From: Longicatena caecimuris
GTDB lineage: Bacteria > Bacillota_I > Bacilli_A > Erysipelotrichales > Erysipelotrichaceae
NCBI RefSeq assembly: GCF_004341945.1
Contig: NZ_SMBP01000006.1
Location: forward strand, 62,001 to 126,000
Reading direction: 5' to 3'
Length of the DNA stretch: 64,000 bases
Both the position numbers and the translations under genes were made by a program. The notes beneath the pieces are model-generated. The model worked only from the letters and a program-made list of their open reading frames with translations. It had not been told where the DNA came from and searched no databases. Within the stretch, counting starts at the first letter, position 1. Every line of letters starts with the position of its first letter. Below, in pieces: positions 42,671-50,979 of the stretch.

Positions 42671-43953
42671 TTCTTCAACCTCACCTTCACGGCATTGGCA
42701 TGCGCATCCAGATCTTCCTGTTGTGCCATACAAATAATATTATCGCCATATGCCTGAATAGCTTCTTCACTATATTGTAAATAACTGCTCTTCTTAATAA
42801 AACTATCTACCCCTAAGGCACTTGAGAAGCGAGCAGTACCACTGGTAGGCAAGACATGATTGGTACCACCGTAATAATCTCCAACACTTTCACAAGTGTA
42901 ATAGCCTAAGAACACACTGCCGGCATGACGCACTTCATGAAGCAGTTGCATGGGCTGCTTTACCATTAGCTCTAAATGTTCCGGGGCGATGGCATTGGCA
43001 ATTTCCACACATGCAGATAAGCTTGCACAACAAATCGCTGTACCATAATTTTTTAAGGATTGCTCAACAATTTCGCGTTTCGGCAAGACAGCAGTTTGCT
43101 TGACTAACTCTTTATTCACATTCTCCAATAGTTTTGAAGATGTTGTCACTAAGATTGCACTGGCCATTGGATCATGCTCTGCCTGAGATAACAAATCAGC
43201 TGCTACATAAGCTGGATTAGCATCCGCATCCGCGATGACTAAGATTTCACTAGGACCGGCAATCATATCAATATCCACTTTGCCATAAACTAGTTTTTTA
43301 GCTGCTGCCACAAAGATATTACCGGGGCCAACAATTTTATCCACTTTTGCGATGGTTTCTGTTCCATAAGCTAATGCGGCAATGCCCTGAGCACCGCCAA
43401 CCTTATAGATTTCTGTCACTCCTGCTAATTTTGCGGCTGCGGCAATATTAGGATGTAAAGTTCCCATCTTGGATGGTGGTGTAATCATGACAATTCGCTT
43501 TACTCCGGCAATACGTGCGGGAATGGCGTTCATTAAAACGCTAGAAGGATATTGCGCCCGGCCTCCGGGAACATAGATGCCCACACTATCCAGAGGCAAG
43601 ACACGCTGTCCCAAATAAATGCCCTTAGCTTTTTCAAGCAGATAGCCATGCTGCTTCTGTGCATTGTGGAAATATTCAATATTCGCTTTTGCCTGCCTCA
43701 TGCTTTCCACAAATTTTGGATCTGCTTGGGCAGCCGCTTCATTGATTTCTTCTTCCCTTACTCTGTAATCTTCTAAATCAATGCCATCAAACTGTTTGGT
43801 ATAACGCCTGATGGCCGCATCTTTTTCCTTTTTCACCGCATGTAATATTTCCGTAACCTTTAAGATTACTTCCGTGCTGATATCCTCACTGCGGCTATCT
43901 AAGTATTCTCGTAATTTTTCGTGATCGTTTGGATCAATTTGTCGTAACATCAT
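42667..43953 (-). CDS. hisD: Histidinol dehydrogenase
   Basis: A zinc enzyme of about 428 residues that oxidises histidinol to histidine with NAD+. YVPGGRAQYPSSVLMNAIPARIAGV, VGPGNIFVAAAKKLV, AGPSEILVIADADANPAYVAADLLSQAEHDP (quoted as AADLLSQAEHDP) and APEHLELM are diagnostic. Start at 43953; the ATG at 43950 and a GTG at 43959 are near alternatives, with GGTGAG just upstream. It overlaps the end of hisG by 20 bases. Confidence 0.95.
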   Translation of the reverse strand: MMLRQIDPNDHEKLREYLDSRSEDISTEVILKVTEILHAVKKEKDAAIRRYTKQFDGIDLEDYRVREEEINEAAAQADPKFVESMRQAKANIEYFHNAQKQHGYLLEKAKGIYLGQRVLPLDSVGIYVPGGRAQYPSSVLMNAIPARIAGVKRIVMITPPSKMGTLHPNIAAAAKLAGVTEIYKVGGAQGIAALAYGTETIAKVDKIVGPGNIFVAAAKKLVYGKVDIDMIAGPSEILVIADADANPAYVAADLLSQAEHDPMASAILVTTSSKLLENVNKELVKQTAVLPKREIVEQSLKNYGTAICCASLSACVEIANAIAPEHLELMVKQPMQLLHEVRHAGSVFLGYYTCESVGDYYGGTNHVLPTSGTARFSSALGVDSFIKKSSYLQYSEEAIQAYGDNIICMAQQEDLDAHANAVKVRLKK

Positions 43954-44581
43954 TCTCACCCAAGCTTTCTTTTAAATCCTCTAATACTTGTGAAATTTCT
44001 TTTCGCTTTAATTTAAAGCTAGCTTTATTCACAATCACTCTGGCACTGATTTCACATACCGTATCAAATACCACAAGTCCATTTTCTTTTAACGTCGTAC
44101 CGGTTTCCATAATATCGACAATACCATCGCAGAGTCCTAAAAGCGGTGCCAATTCCACACTGCCATCAATCTTAATCAGTTCCACATCCATGCCCTTCGC
44201 TAAGAAATACTTCTTTGCGATATTAGGATATTTGGTGCCGATCTTGACATGTCCAACTTTATCAAAAGGACTTTTTCCTTGTAATCCGGCAACGATAAAC
44301 TTACATTTTCCGATTCCCAGATCCAGCATCTCATAATAATCCTTATCGCCTTCTAACAGCGTATCTTTCCCAACTACGCCAATATCTGCAACGCCATGCT
44401 GAACATACGTGATACAATCATTTGCTTTCACAAGGAAATACTGCACATCTTTTTGCGAATCCTGAAAAACCAGCTGTCTGCCTTTATTTTTCACACTTTC
44501 TATCCCATAACCGCTTTTTTCCAACAGTTTGATGGTTTCTTTCTCTAATCTTCCTTTGGTTAATGCAATCGCAATGCTCAT
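43934..44581 (-). CDS. hisG: ATP phosphoribosyltransferase, short form
   Basis: A 215-residue catalytic subunit of the first, feedback-controlled step. It starts MSIAIALTKGRLEKETIKLL; DIGVVGKDTLLEG and DGIVDIMETGTTLKENGL (PRPP loop) are present. It lacks the C-terminal regulatory domain, as expected for a short HisG that depends on HisZ, encoded immediately upstream with a 4-base overlap. Confidence 0.95.
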   Translation of the reverse strand: MSIAIALTKGRLEKETIKLLEKSGYGIESVKNKGRQLVFQDSQKDVQYFLVKANDCITYVQHGVADIGVVGKDTLLEGDKDYYEMLDLGIGKCKFIVAGLQGKSPFDKVGHVKIGTKYPNIAKKYFLAKGMDVELIKIDGSVELAPLLGLCDGIVDIMETGTTLKENGLVVFDTVCEISARVIVNKASFKLKRKEISQVLEDLKESLGENDVTTN

Positions 44582-45708
44582 CGTACATCCTCCTTAATCA
44601 CACAGACATCCTCATACGCCTCATCCTGCAACAATTCCACGATATGGTCCTTGCGCAGTTCTTTCGCCTTTTGCAAAGCTTTTACTTTTGCCTTCATTGG
44701 ATAACATAACCTAACACTTGGCTGCTTCGTCGCTACTTTTTCCAAGACTGGTAATACATAATCTAATTTTACGGAAAAGCCAATTGCCGGCATCGGACTG
44801 CCGAATTTTTCTGCCAAGGTGTCATAACGTCCTCCGCTTAAAACACTGGTTCCAATGCCTTCCACAAAGCCTTCAAATAATAAACCGCTGTAATAATTCA
44901 AATGTGGTACTTTACCTAAATCAAAGGTAATATGTTTTTCATAACCTAATTCTTTTAATTGATCATATAACTCCTTCAAACCGGCAATGATGGCTCTAAG
45001 CTTGGGATGAAAACAATAAGGCAATGCTTCTTTTAACACCTCTACATCCCCACACAACCATGGCAGCTGTAGAAAGAAAGTCTGTACTTCCTCACTCAGC
45101 GCTAAAGATTCTAAAAAAGAACTCAATTCACTCATGCTTTTACGATCAATCAAATCAGCCAGTGTTTTTATATCTTCTTCATCTAAATGTAAATCGCTGC
45201 ATGCGCTATGGAAAAAATTGATATTGCCTAATTCTAAGGTATATGCATCTTGTTTCAGTTTCTCCATGACTTCACATGCACAAACAAGAATTTCCAGATC
45301 ACTTTCTTCGGCACTCTGTCCCAACAATTCAATACCACAATCGGTTACTTCATTGCGCTTACCGGCAAAAGACTCCTTTACTTTATAAACGTTCGCGCAA
45401 TACTGAAAACGAAACGGCGGCTTTTGATCCTTAAAACGCGTTGTGGCAACACGAACGATCGGTACGGTCATATCCATGCGAAGTGTTAAAATACGACCAT
45501 TATGATCAAAGAATTTATACATCGACTCATCTTTTACGTTATCAAATCCAACCTGATATGTTTGGTAAAATTCAATAGATGGAGTAATGATTTCTTTATA
45601 GCCGTAACTATCAAATACAGCCTCGATTTCCTTCTGCAATGCTTTTTTTACACTGCATTCACCTAAAATCAAATCTCTTGTCCCTTCTGGTATGGCAAAT
45701 TTTTTCAT
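44578..45708 (-). CDS. hisZ: ATP phosphoribosyltransferase regulatory subunit
   Basis: A 376-residue histidyl-tRNA-synthetase paralogue without tRNA charging activity, which activates short HisG and mediates histidine feedback. IPEGTRDLILGE, LTLRMDMTVPIVRVA, FRFQYCANVYK and SVLSGGRYDTLAEKFG resemble the HisRS core; the anticodon-binding domain is absent. First gene of the his operon, behind the T-box leader, with AGGGAGG before the ATG. Synteny with hisG distinguishes it from a true hisS. Confidence 0.93.
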   Translation of the reverse strand: MKKFAIPEGTRDLILGECSVKKALQKEIEAVFDSYGYKEIITPSIEFYQTYQVGFDNVKDESMYKFFDHNGRILTLRMDMTVPIVRVATTRFKDQKPPFRFQYCANVYKVKESFAGKRNEVTDCGIELLGQSAEESDLEILVCACEVMEKLKQDAYTLELGNINFFHSACSDLHLDEEDIKTLADLIDRKSMSELSSFLESLALSEEVQTFFLQLPWLCGDVEVLKEALPYCFHPKLRAIIAGLKELYDQLKELGYEKHITFDLGKVPHLNYYSGLLFEGFVEGIGTSVLSGGRYDTLAEKFGSPMPAIGFSVKLDYVLPVLEKVATKQPSVRLCYPMKAKVKALQKAKELRKDHIVELLQDEAYEDVCVIKEDVR

Positions 45709-45777
45709 GTTTGTTCCTCCCTTGCTATCTTTCTATCCGTATGCATCTAGATGGGGATAGCATGCATCGCTTTATAC

Positions 45778-46045
45778 AAAAAAAGCTTTCATCCAAAGGA
45801 CGAAAGTTACCTTACGTGTTTCCACCTTAGTTCATTGATGCCTCACAGCACCAACCTCTTCGAGTACCAACATACTCTAGCACGATAACGGGTGCAGGGT
45901 CATTTCCGATTTCAGCTACTGAAGTTCCCTGAAACTGCTCCAAGATGTGTTCGTGAATAGTTATGCATATCTTTCTTCCACCAATGAAAGACTCTCTGTC
46001 ATGTTCCCTAAACCTACTATTTCTTTTCGACGCATTCATATTCTA
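45778..46045 (-). ncRNA. T-box leader of the histidine operon
   Basis: The 5' leader has the order of a tRNA-sensing T-box: AGAGAG and a GGTGGAAG element in the stem I region, a possible CAC histidine specifier at 45947-45949 (minus strand context GAACACATC), the T-box sequence AGGTGGAAACACG (45815-45828 with its first A), and a terminator with stem CTTTC/GAAAG (45786-45806) and seven T residues. Uncharged tRNA-His would pair with the T-box bulge, stabilise the antiterminator and allow transcription of hisZ onward. The T-box core differs slightly from the usual GGTGGNACCGCG. Confidence 0.82.
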
Positions 46046-46050
46046 TATCT

Positions 46051-46079
46051 ATCTTACTTCCAAGGAATGTAAATGTCAA
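46051..46079 (-). promoter_or_regulatory. Promoter of the histidine operon
   Basis: Minus strand TTGACA (46074-46079), 17 bases, TAAGAT (46051-46056), positioned just upstream of the T-box leader. Confidence 0.8.
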
Positions 46080-46337
46080 TCATTATTTTGAAATATTTTC
46101 ATTTAATCTATGAAATTAATTTACATACTGTATTCCATTTACTTCCTTTACCTCCCCTTTAAACCATAAAATGATGTTTCTACGAATGGAACTTATATTA
46201 TGAATATCCTTCGATAATATAGAAATTCTAATGGTACCCATGCTATAGCAAAATGAATATACCATACGATTTCTGTATTAAAACAGTGAATGCTTTATTG
46301 TTATAAAAACCATAAACCCTATCATAAACATAGAACC
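46080..46337. other. AT-rich intergenic stretch, no gene seen
   Basis: Lies between the his promoter and the terminator of the DUF3795 gene. Both strands are rich in stops and I see no ribosome binding site, repeat or structured element. Confidence 0.4.
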
Positions 46338-46372
46338 TAAAAAAAACCATTCCTCCTTATGACGAAATGGTT
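46338..46372 (-). terminator. Terminator of the DUF3795 gene
   Basis: Minus strand AACCATT (46366-46372) pairs with AATGGTT (46345-46351), followed by T residues; outer AACCTAA and TTAGGTT can extend it. Confidence 0.75.
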
Positions 46373-46432
46373 CTCTTAGGTTTTACCGCCTTTTCTCTGA
46401 TGATCGTTTCTATGATGCTATCACAAATGAGA

Positions 46433-46855
46433 CTAGTTATTGTTTACTTTCTCTGTTACTTCTTCTTCATATGTATCTAGCAGCCTTCGTGCTTCTTGTT
46501 CATCCTCACAGCCAAAATATGCCAATGGATAACATATCCCATGTATCTGATTCAAAAAAATCTTACTAGCCAATTCCATAGGACCCCCATATTTTGCACA
46601 GCGAATCGCTGCACGATAAACAGCAGGTTCATCCAGTGCGAACACATCCTTATCACAAGGAGCATCATCACAATCCCAACAGCCAGCAATGCCTTTTTCT
46701 TTACAACAATGCTGTTGATAACAACCTGTCTTCTGCATATGCCTTGCCAGTGTTGGATCATTGGATTTACAGCCTTTGCAAAACCAAGCATCTGCGCAAA
46801 GCGCACATGCCTTTCCGCAATACCCCAGATTATTCCTTACATCCTTTTCATTCAT
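46433..46855 (-). CDS. DUF3795 cysteine-rich protein
   Basis: A 140-residue soluble protein with about 15 cysteines in the DUF3795 pattern: YCGKACALCADAWFCKGCKS, CYQQHCCKEKGIAGCWDC and CDKDVF. The family is thought to bind a metal or iron-sulfur cluster and is common in anaerobes; its role is not established. No signal peptide. It is preceded by a short untranslated region and has no operon partner. Confidence 0.78.
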   Translation of the reverse strand: MNEKDVRNNLGYCGKACALCADAWFCKGCKSNDPTLARHMQKTGCYQQHCCKEKGIAGCWDCDDAPCDKDVFALDEPAVYRAAIRCAKYGGPMELASKIFLNQIHGICYPLAYFGCEDEQEARRLLDTYEEEVTEKVNNN

Positions 46856-46935
46856 TCGTGTTACCTCTGTCTTATATCGTTATGCATTTGTTATCTTTAT
46901 TATAGCATAGGCGATAGATAAAGTAAGCCATTTAC

Positions 46936-47079
46936 TCAGCTTTTTTCATCATTTAAAAACTGTTTCAGCGTAATTAAAAAGTCACAGAAGGTTTCCTTTT
47001 GTTCATTTGAAAGACTGCGAAAAAACTGGATGATCGCAACTTCTTTTTCATCTACCTCCATTAGCTGTTTTTCTTCCAT
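46936..47079 (-). CDS. 47-residue helical protein
   Basis: A short gene with a good context: AAGGAG 9 bases before the ATG, a promoter (TGGACA, 17 bases, TACTAT) and a 22-bp operator-like palindrome upstream. The product (start MEEKQLMEVDEKEVAIIQFF) is charged and helical, with FFRSLSNEQKETFCDFL resembling tails seen next to XRE regulators. Function unknown; an XRE regulator lies 330 bases upstream. Confidence 0.6.
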   Translation of the reverse strand: MEEKQLMEVDEKEVAIIQFFRSLSNEQKETFCDFLITLKQFLNDEKS

Positions 47080-47102
47080 ACCACACCACTCCTTCGTTTT
47101 AT

Positions 47103-47158
47103 ATAGTATAGATTTCCTTAGCAGTTGTCCATAGATAATCTGCTATAAATAGCAGATT
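47103..47158 (-). promoter_or_regulatory. Promoter and 22-bp palindrome upstream of the 47-residue gene
   Basis: Minus strand TGGACA (47126-47131), 17 bases, TACTAT (47103-47108). Just upstream lies AATCTGCTAT (47137-47146), AA, ATAGCAGATT (47149-47158), a perfect inverted repeat, likely an operator. The neighbouring XRE protein is a candidate binder. Confidence 0.6.
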
Positions 47159-47275
47159 CTACATCCTATTCACCATAATTTCTGATAATTTTACAAAAAT
47201 TGTAAGTTCTTAGAATAAAAAAGCTTTTTCATAATTTTATAACCATATGAAAAGAATATAGGACATGTAGAATCT
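47154..47275. repeat. 122-base region with 11-bp terminal inverted repeats
   Basis: AGATTCTACAT (47154-47164) and ATGTAGAATCT (47265-47275) are exact complements, extended by CCTATTC and GAATATAGG with small interruptions. The interior is AT-rich and noncoding with a TTACAA/TTGTAA palindrome. It could be a miniature transposable element or a folded small RNA. The rest of the gap to 47378 shows nothing clear. Confidence 0.45.
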
Positions 47276-47378
47276 TTTAGGCTCTAAGCTTTAAAGCTTG
47301 AAACATTGAATAATTTTTCTAGCTCTCTAAAGTGCTGATGAATACATCTGGTTATACTAGACATATCGATGTTTCCAT

Positions 47379-47407
47379 AAAAAAGAAAACAGCGCCGTTG
47401 GCACTGT
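47379..47407 (-). terminator. Terminator of the XRE regulator gene
   Basis: Minus strand ACAGTGCC (47400-47407) pairs with GGCGCTGT (47389-47396, one mismatch), followed by TTTCTTTTTT. Confidence 0.7.
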
Positions 47408-47760
47408 CACTTAATTAGTTTGCGAATCTGTTTGGCTGTCTGAATAAAATCCTTCTTCCCACAAGCATTTAATCCATCCAACAAGGCCATATACTCCAGC
47501 TCATCCTTTTCCTTAACAATACGATGTGGATTATGAAATTCCGGAATTAATAAAATCTGATTCATATTAATTTCCAACGTCAAACAGATATGAGTTAGTA
47601 TATCTAATGGCGGCTGTGTATTCCCAGTCACATAAGACGAAATCGAACGTTGTGTAGAACCTACGATTCCCGCTAATTCTGATTGTGTCATATGTTTCCG
47701 TGCTAACCCTTCTTTGATCGCATAACCAATTGCTTGGTTGATCTCCGTTGTTTTTGCCAT
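47407..47760 (-). CDS. XRE-family transcriptional regulator
   Basis: A 117-residue protein with an N-terminal lambda-repressor-like helix-turn-helix (MTQSELAGIVGSTQRSISSYVTGNTQPP, key part SELAGIVGSTQRSISSY) and a C-terminal helical tail (LDGLNACGKKDFIQTAKQIRKL) of unknown function. It is transcribed divergently from the SIS gene at 47966 with a 205-base shared promoter region, so it is a candidate regulator of that gene. Confidence 0.8.
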   Translation of the reverse strand: MAKTTEINQAIGYAIKEGLARKHMTQSELAGIVGSTQRSISSYVTGNTQPPLDILTHICLTLEINMNQILLIPEFHNPHRIVKEKDELEYMALLDGLNACGKKDFIQTAKQIRKLIK

Positions 47761-47965
47761 ACTCCCACTCCTTAAGTATGTACATTATAAAATATTTTGA
47801 TTAAACATTCTCTACGATACCAAAATAAAGAGTATTATCGTCTATTTATTTTTACAAATCCACTATAATGTATATTTTTTAGAAAGATTGTGTATATCTG
47901 CATAATTTTGCTACGCCTCACTCCATCTTTCATGGTATACTGAATGCAAAGAAAGAAGGTGCATT

Positions 47966-48691
47966 ATGGAGTTTTTTAAAACCTATCACGAAGTTGTGAT
48001 GAAGGCGATGGAAAATGCCACAAAAACCAATGAAGATGCCATTGAAAAAGGCGCAAAACTGATGGCAGATGCTGTCCAAAATGGTCATACCTTATATACC
48101 TTTGGAACAGGCCATTCCCACATGATCGGTCAGGATGTGTACGCAAGAGCTGGTGGTTATGCAAAAATTTATCCAATCGTTGAGATTGAGATGACTTTGG
48201 CAACCCATCCTACCAAGAGTACCCATGTGGAACGTACGGCAGCTTACGCTGATGTATTGGATGTGTTATATCACATAGAAGATGGCGATGTCATCATCGC
48301 CACAAGCAACTCCGGACGTAATCCTTTGGTGATTGAGTATATGATGCGTGCAAAAGCAAAAGGTGCTAAGATTATTGCGATTACTTCCTTATCTCATTCA
48401 AAGACGATCAAAAGCCGTCATGAGAGTGGCAAGCGTCTGTTTGAGTTAGCTGATGTTGTCTTAGATAATGTCGCTCCTTATGGCGATGCCGGAGTGGATA
48501 TTGATAAGGAAACACGTATGGGGCCAATCAGTACGCTGACCGGATGCTATCTGGCACAATTGCTGATGGGATGCTTTGTGGAAGATTTGAAACAGCGTGG
48601 GGTAGATGCTCCCGTGTTTAAATCCAGTAATATGGATGGAGCAGACGCCTATAACCAAAAGCTGTTTGATGCCTACGTTATTAAAAAGTAG
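47966..48691 (+). CDS. SIS-domain phosphosugar-binding protein (fourth paralogue)
   Basis: A 241-residue COG4821-type SIS protein with intact loops FGTGHSHMIGQDVYARAGG near residue 48 and TSNSGRN near residue 110, DNVAPYGDAGVDI and the tail PVFKSSNMDGADAYNQ. It lies apart from the PTS operon, alone on the + strand, divergent from an XRE regulator and convergent with a ROK kinase. As with its paralogues, the reaction is unknown; the ROK neighbour supports a phosphorylated sugar as ligand. Confidence 0.83.
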   Translation: MEFFKTYHEVVMKAMENATKTNEDAIEKGAKLMADAVQNGHTLYTFGTGHSHMIGQDVYARAGGYAKIYPIVEIEMTLATHPTKSTHVERTAAYADVLDVLYHIEDGDVIIATSNSGRNPLVIEYMMRAKAKGAKIIAITSLSHSKTIKSRHESGKRLFELADVVLDNVAPYGDAGVDIDKETRMGPISTLTGCYLAQLLMGCFVEDLKQRGVDAPVFKSSNMDGADAYNQKLFDAYVIKK

Positions 48692-48766
48692 AATGCTTTG
48701 CAGGTAACAGATCCTCTGGGAGATTGAAAAGCGATTTGATCTTTACCTACATAGAAAACAAAATAG

Positions 48767-48855
48767 AAAAGCTGGTTAAAAACAGTAAGTGAATCCCTAA
48801 GTTTAGACATCCAAGGAAAGGAAGTCAGTAATACACTTACGAACCAGCTTTTTTT
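48767..48855. terminator. Long-loop terminator between convergent genes
   Basis: AAGCTGGTT (48769-48777) pairs with AACCAGCTT (48842-48850), then T residues; an inner AGTAAGTG/CACTTAC pairing shortens the loop. Serves the SIS gene and possibly the ROK gene. Confidence 0.6.
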
Positions 48856-48887
48856 GTATGCTTTTTTTTATTTAAACGATGCATGCC

Positions 48888-49775
48888 TTAAGCATGAAAG
48901 ACAAGATAGGCAGCCCCAATCAATCCACAATCTTCATCCAATTGTGCTTTTACCACCTTCACATTATCTTTTAAGGCATCATATACTTTTTCTTTCACAC
49001 GTGCTTCCATCTCTTCAATAAAGCCCTCAATCTTTAATGCTACACTACCACTTAAGACAAAGATATCCGGATCTAAAACAGCATAGAAAGTCGCCATTAA
49101 ATTTGCCAAATACTCCTTGGCATCCTCCATGATCTGCATTGCTGCCACATTGCCCTGTTTTGCCAAATCATTGACTTCACCGGCATGCGCAACCGTTAAA
49201 CCGGCTTCTTGTGCACGTTTGGTAATGGCAGTACCACTGGAAATAGATTCAATGCTGCCTTTCTTTAAATCCCCCTGTGAAGGTCCATCTTTCCAAAAGA
49301 TACAATTCGCAATTTCTTGGGCAAAGCCCCGGGAACCATGGAAAAGCTGTTTATCAATAGCTAAACCAGTACCGATACCTGTCGATATCGTTAAAAACTG
49401 TACATGCGAATATCCTTTTCCTGCCCCGATTGCAGCCTCTGCCAAACAAGCCAGATTTGCATCATTTTCTAAAATAACCGGCACTTGACACACTGTGGAT
49501 AACTCCTTGGTAAGAGGAAGATGATGCCAGCCAGGAAGATTGGGCGGAGTTAAGACTACCCCATGTACCAGATCCAAAGGCCCTGGACAAGATACGCCAA
49601 TCCCTTTTACCGTATGTCCAAAAGCGGCAATCGTATCTGCTATTCTTTGAAACGTGATAGCAGGATGAAGGGGATCTGTCGCAAACTGTTCGCGTTGTAA
49701 AACTTCATAAGCTTCATTAATCAGTGCTACTCTGGTATTTGTACCACCGATATCAATACCCACTGCATAATTCAT
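48888..49775 (-). CDS. ROK-family sugar kinase
   Basis: A 295-residue ROK kinase: ATP-binding YAVGIDIGGTNTRVALI, GIGVSCPGPLDL, catalytic Asp in LENDANLACLAEA and TISTGIGTGLAI. The usual zinc-binding H-x9-C-x-C-G-x2-G-C motif is missing: where it should lie the sequence reads GFAQEIANCIFWKDGPS, so it belongs to the zinc-free minority. It could phosphorylate glucose, an N-acetylated amino sugar, or another hexose. No HTH domain, so it is an enzyme rather than a NagC-type repressor. It faces the SIS gene across a terminator. Confidence 0.82.
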   Translation of the reverse strand: MNYAVGIDIGGTNTRVALINEAYEVLQREQFATDPLHPAITFQRIADTIAAFGHTVKGIGVSCPGPLDLVHGVVLTPPNLPGWHHLPLTKELSTVCQVPVILENDANLACLAEAAIGAGKGYSHVQFLTISTGIGTGLAIDKQLFHGSRGFAQEIANCIFWKDGPSQGDLKKGSIESISSGTAITKRAQEAGLTVAHAGEVNDLAKQGNVAAMQIMEDAKEYLANLMATFYAVLDPDIFVLSGSVALKIEGFIEEMEARVKEKVYDALKDNVKVVKAQLDEDCGLIGAAYLVFHA

Positions 49776-49876
49776 AAATTTACCTAGTATAAGAACATCC
49801 TTCCTATACCTATCCTTTCTTTCATATTTTTTAAGTTGTACTGCCTGTTTATAAGGATTCCTTTAAAAGCTGTACT

Positions 49877-49992
49877 AGCAATATCCTTCTTGTGCATGTG
49901 CCACCTGCATCAGCCAAAGTATGCTTTTAGTCATAGCAATTAACATCCAGCTAAGGATCTATCTTCAGCCAAAGTATGCAATATTAGCAATT
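49877..49992. repeat. Degenerate direct repeats in the gap between ROK and aldolase genes
   Basis: TCAGCCAAAGTATGC occurs at 49910-49924 and 49965-49979, each followed by AGCAATT (49935-49941, 49986-49992); AGCAAT also occurs at 49877. The unit is about 55 bases and has diverged between copies. No gene is supported in 49776-50056. Confidence 0.5.
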
Positions 49993-50056
49993 GACAAAAA
50001 CCTCACCAGTAGCGCACAACATCCATCACAGCACTTAAACAGACATCTTTCACTAA

Positions 50057-50080
50057 GAAAAAAAGGGGACTTTCATCCCC
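50057..50080 (-). terminator. Terminator of the PTS-aldolase operon
   Basis: Minus strand GGGGA (50076-50080) pairs with TCCCC (50065-50069) around CTTTCA-like loop bases, followed by eight T-rich bases. It separates the ROK gene from this operon. Confidence 0.75.
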
Positions 50081-50088
50081 AAAGCAGA

Positions 50089-50958
50089 TTATTCGTAATA
50101 GCACTTCACTTTGTCGTTGGAGTTGAACAAGCGAATTTTTTCTTCGACTACTTTTCCACAAGCTTCCATTGCGTCTGGATAGATTTCCAGTGGTTCGCGA
50201 TAGCCTGGATTTTCTGCCAATGTCTTACGACACTGTGTATAGAAAGCAACCTTGATATCGCTGGAAATATTGATCTTGCAAATACCATTTGCTACAGCTG
50301 CCGCAATTTCTTCATCCTTGTTACTAGATCCACCATGTAATACCAATGGTACATCTACCTGATTTGTAATGTCTTTTAAGATGTCAATGCGTAATTCTGG
50401 TTTCATATCTTTTGGATAAATACCATGTGCGGTACCAATTGCTACAGCGAAAGTATCAATACCCGTATCTTCAATAAACTGTTTTGCTTCTTCTGGCACG
50501 GTATAGATAACACCTTCCGTTCCACCTTCAATGGAATTGCCAGTAGTACCAATGGTTCCTAATTCAGATTCTACGGATACATTTACGATATGTGCGGTTT
50601 CTACAACCTTCTTTGTAATCGCTACATTTTCTTCATAAGGCAGCTTAGATGCATCGATCATAACCGAAGTCATGCCGGCACGGATAGCACGTACAGCAGT
50701 TTCATAAGAATCTCCATGATCAAGGTGGATACATACCGGTACATCTGTCTGTGCTGCTTCGTAGATCATTGCCTGAATCTGTGCATTTCCCACGAAGTTA
50801 AATTCATCTGGACTCATTTCCAGGATAACCGGACTCTTTAATTCTTTCACTTTCTTCATTACAACTTTTAACAGCTGGTCTGAACCGATATTGAATGCAG
50901 GTACAGCAAAGTGATTCTTCTGTGCGACTTTTAATAAGTCTTTCATATTCATTAACAT
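50089..50958 (-). CDS. Class II fructose/tagatose-bisphosphate aldolase (GatY/KbaY-like)
   Basis: A 289-residue zinc aldolase. Metal and catalytic residues lie in CIHLDHGDSYETAVRAI (Asp and His), SVMIDASKLPYEENV, AVAIGTAHGIYP and PLVLHGGSSN. It cleaves a ketose 1,6-bisphosphate or a related phosphorylated ketose into two trioses. AAGGAG lies 10 bases before the ATG. Last gene of an operon starting with a fructose-type PTS; a second, different class II aldolase is directly upstream, so the pathway probably has two cleavage substrates or a heteromeric aldolase. Confidence 0.9.
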   Translation of the reverse strand: MLMNMKDLLKVAQKNHFAVPAFNIGSDQLLKVVMKKVKELKSPVILEMSPDEFNFVGNAQIQAMIYEAAQTDVPVCIHLDHGDSYETAVRAIRAGMTSVMIDASKLPYEENVAITKKVVETAHIVNVSVESELGTIGTTGNSIEGGTEGVIYTVPEEAKQFIEDTGIDTFAVAIGTAHGIYPKDMKPELRIDILKDITNQVDVPLVLHGGSSNKDEEIAAAVANGICKINISSDIKVAFYTQCRKTLAENPGYREPLEIYPDAMEACGKVVEEKIRLFNSNDKVKCYYE

Positions 50959-50979
50959 AAGTATTTCGCTCCTTTTCCC

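Noticed and set aside
45827-46039. 70-codon frame on the minus strand
   Set aside because: It coincides with the T-box leader, which explains the sequence better.
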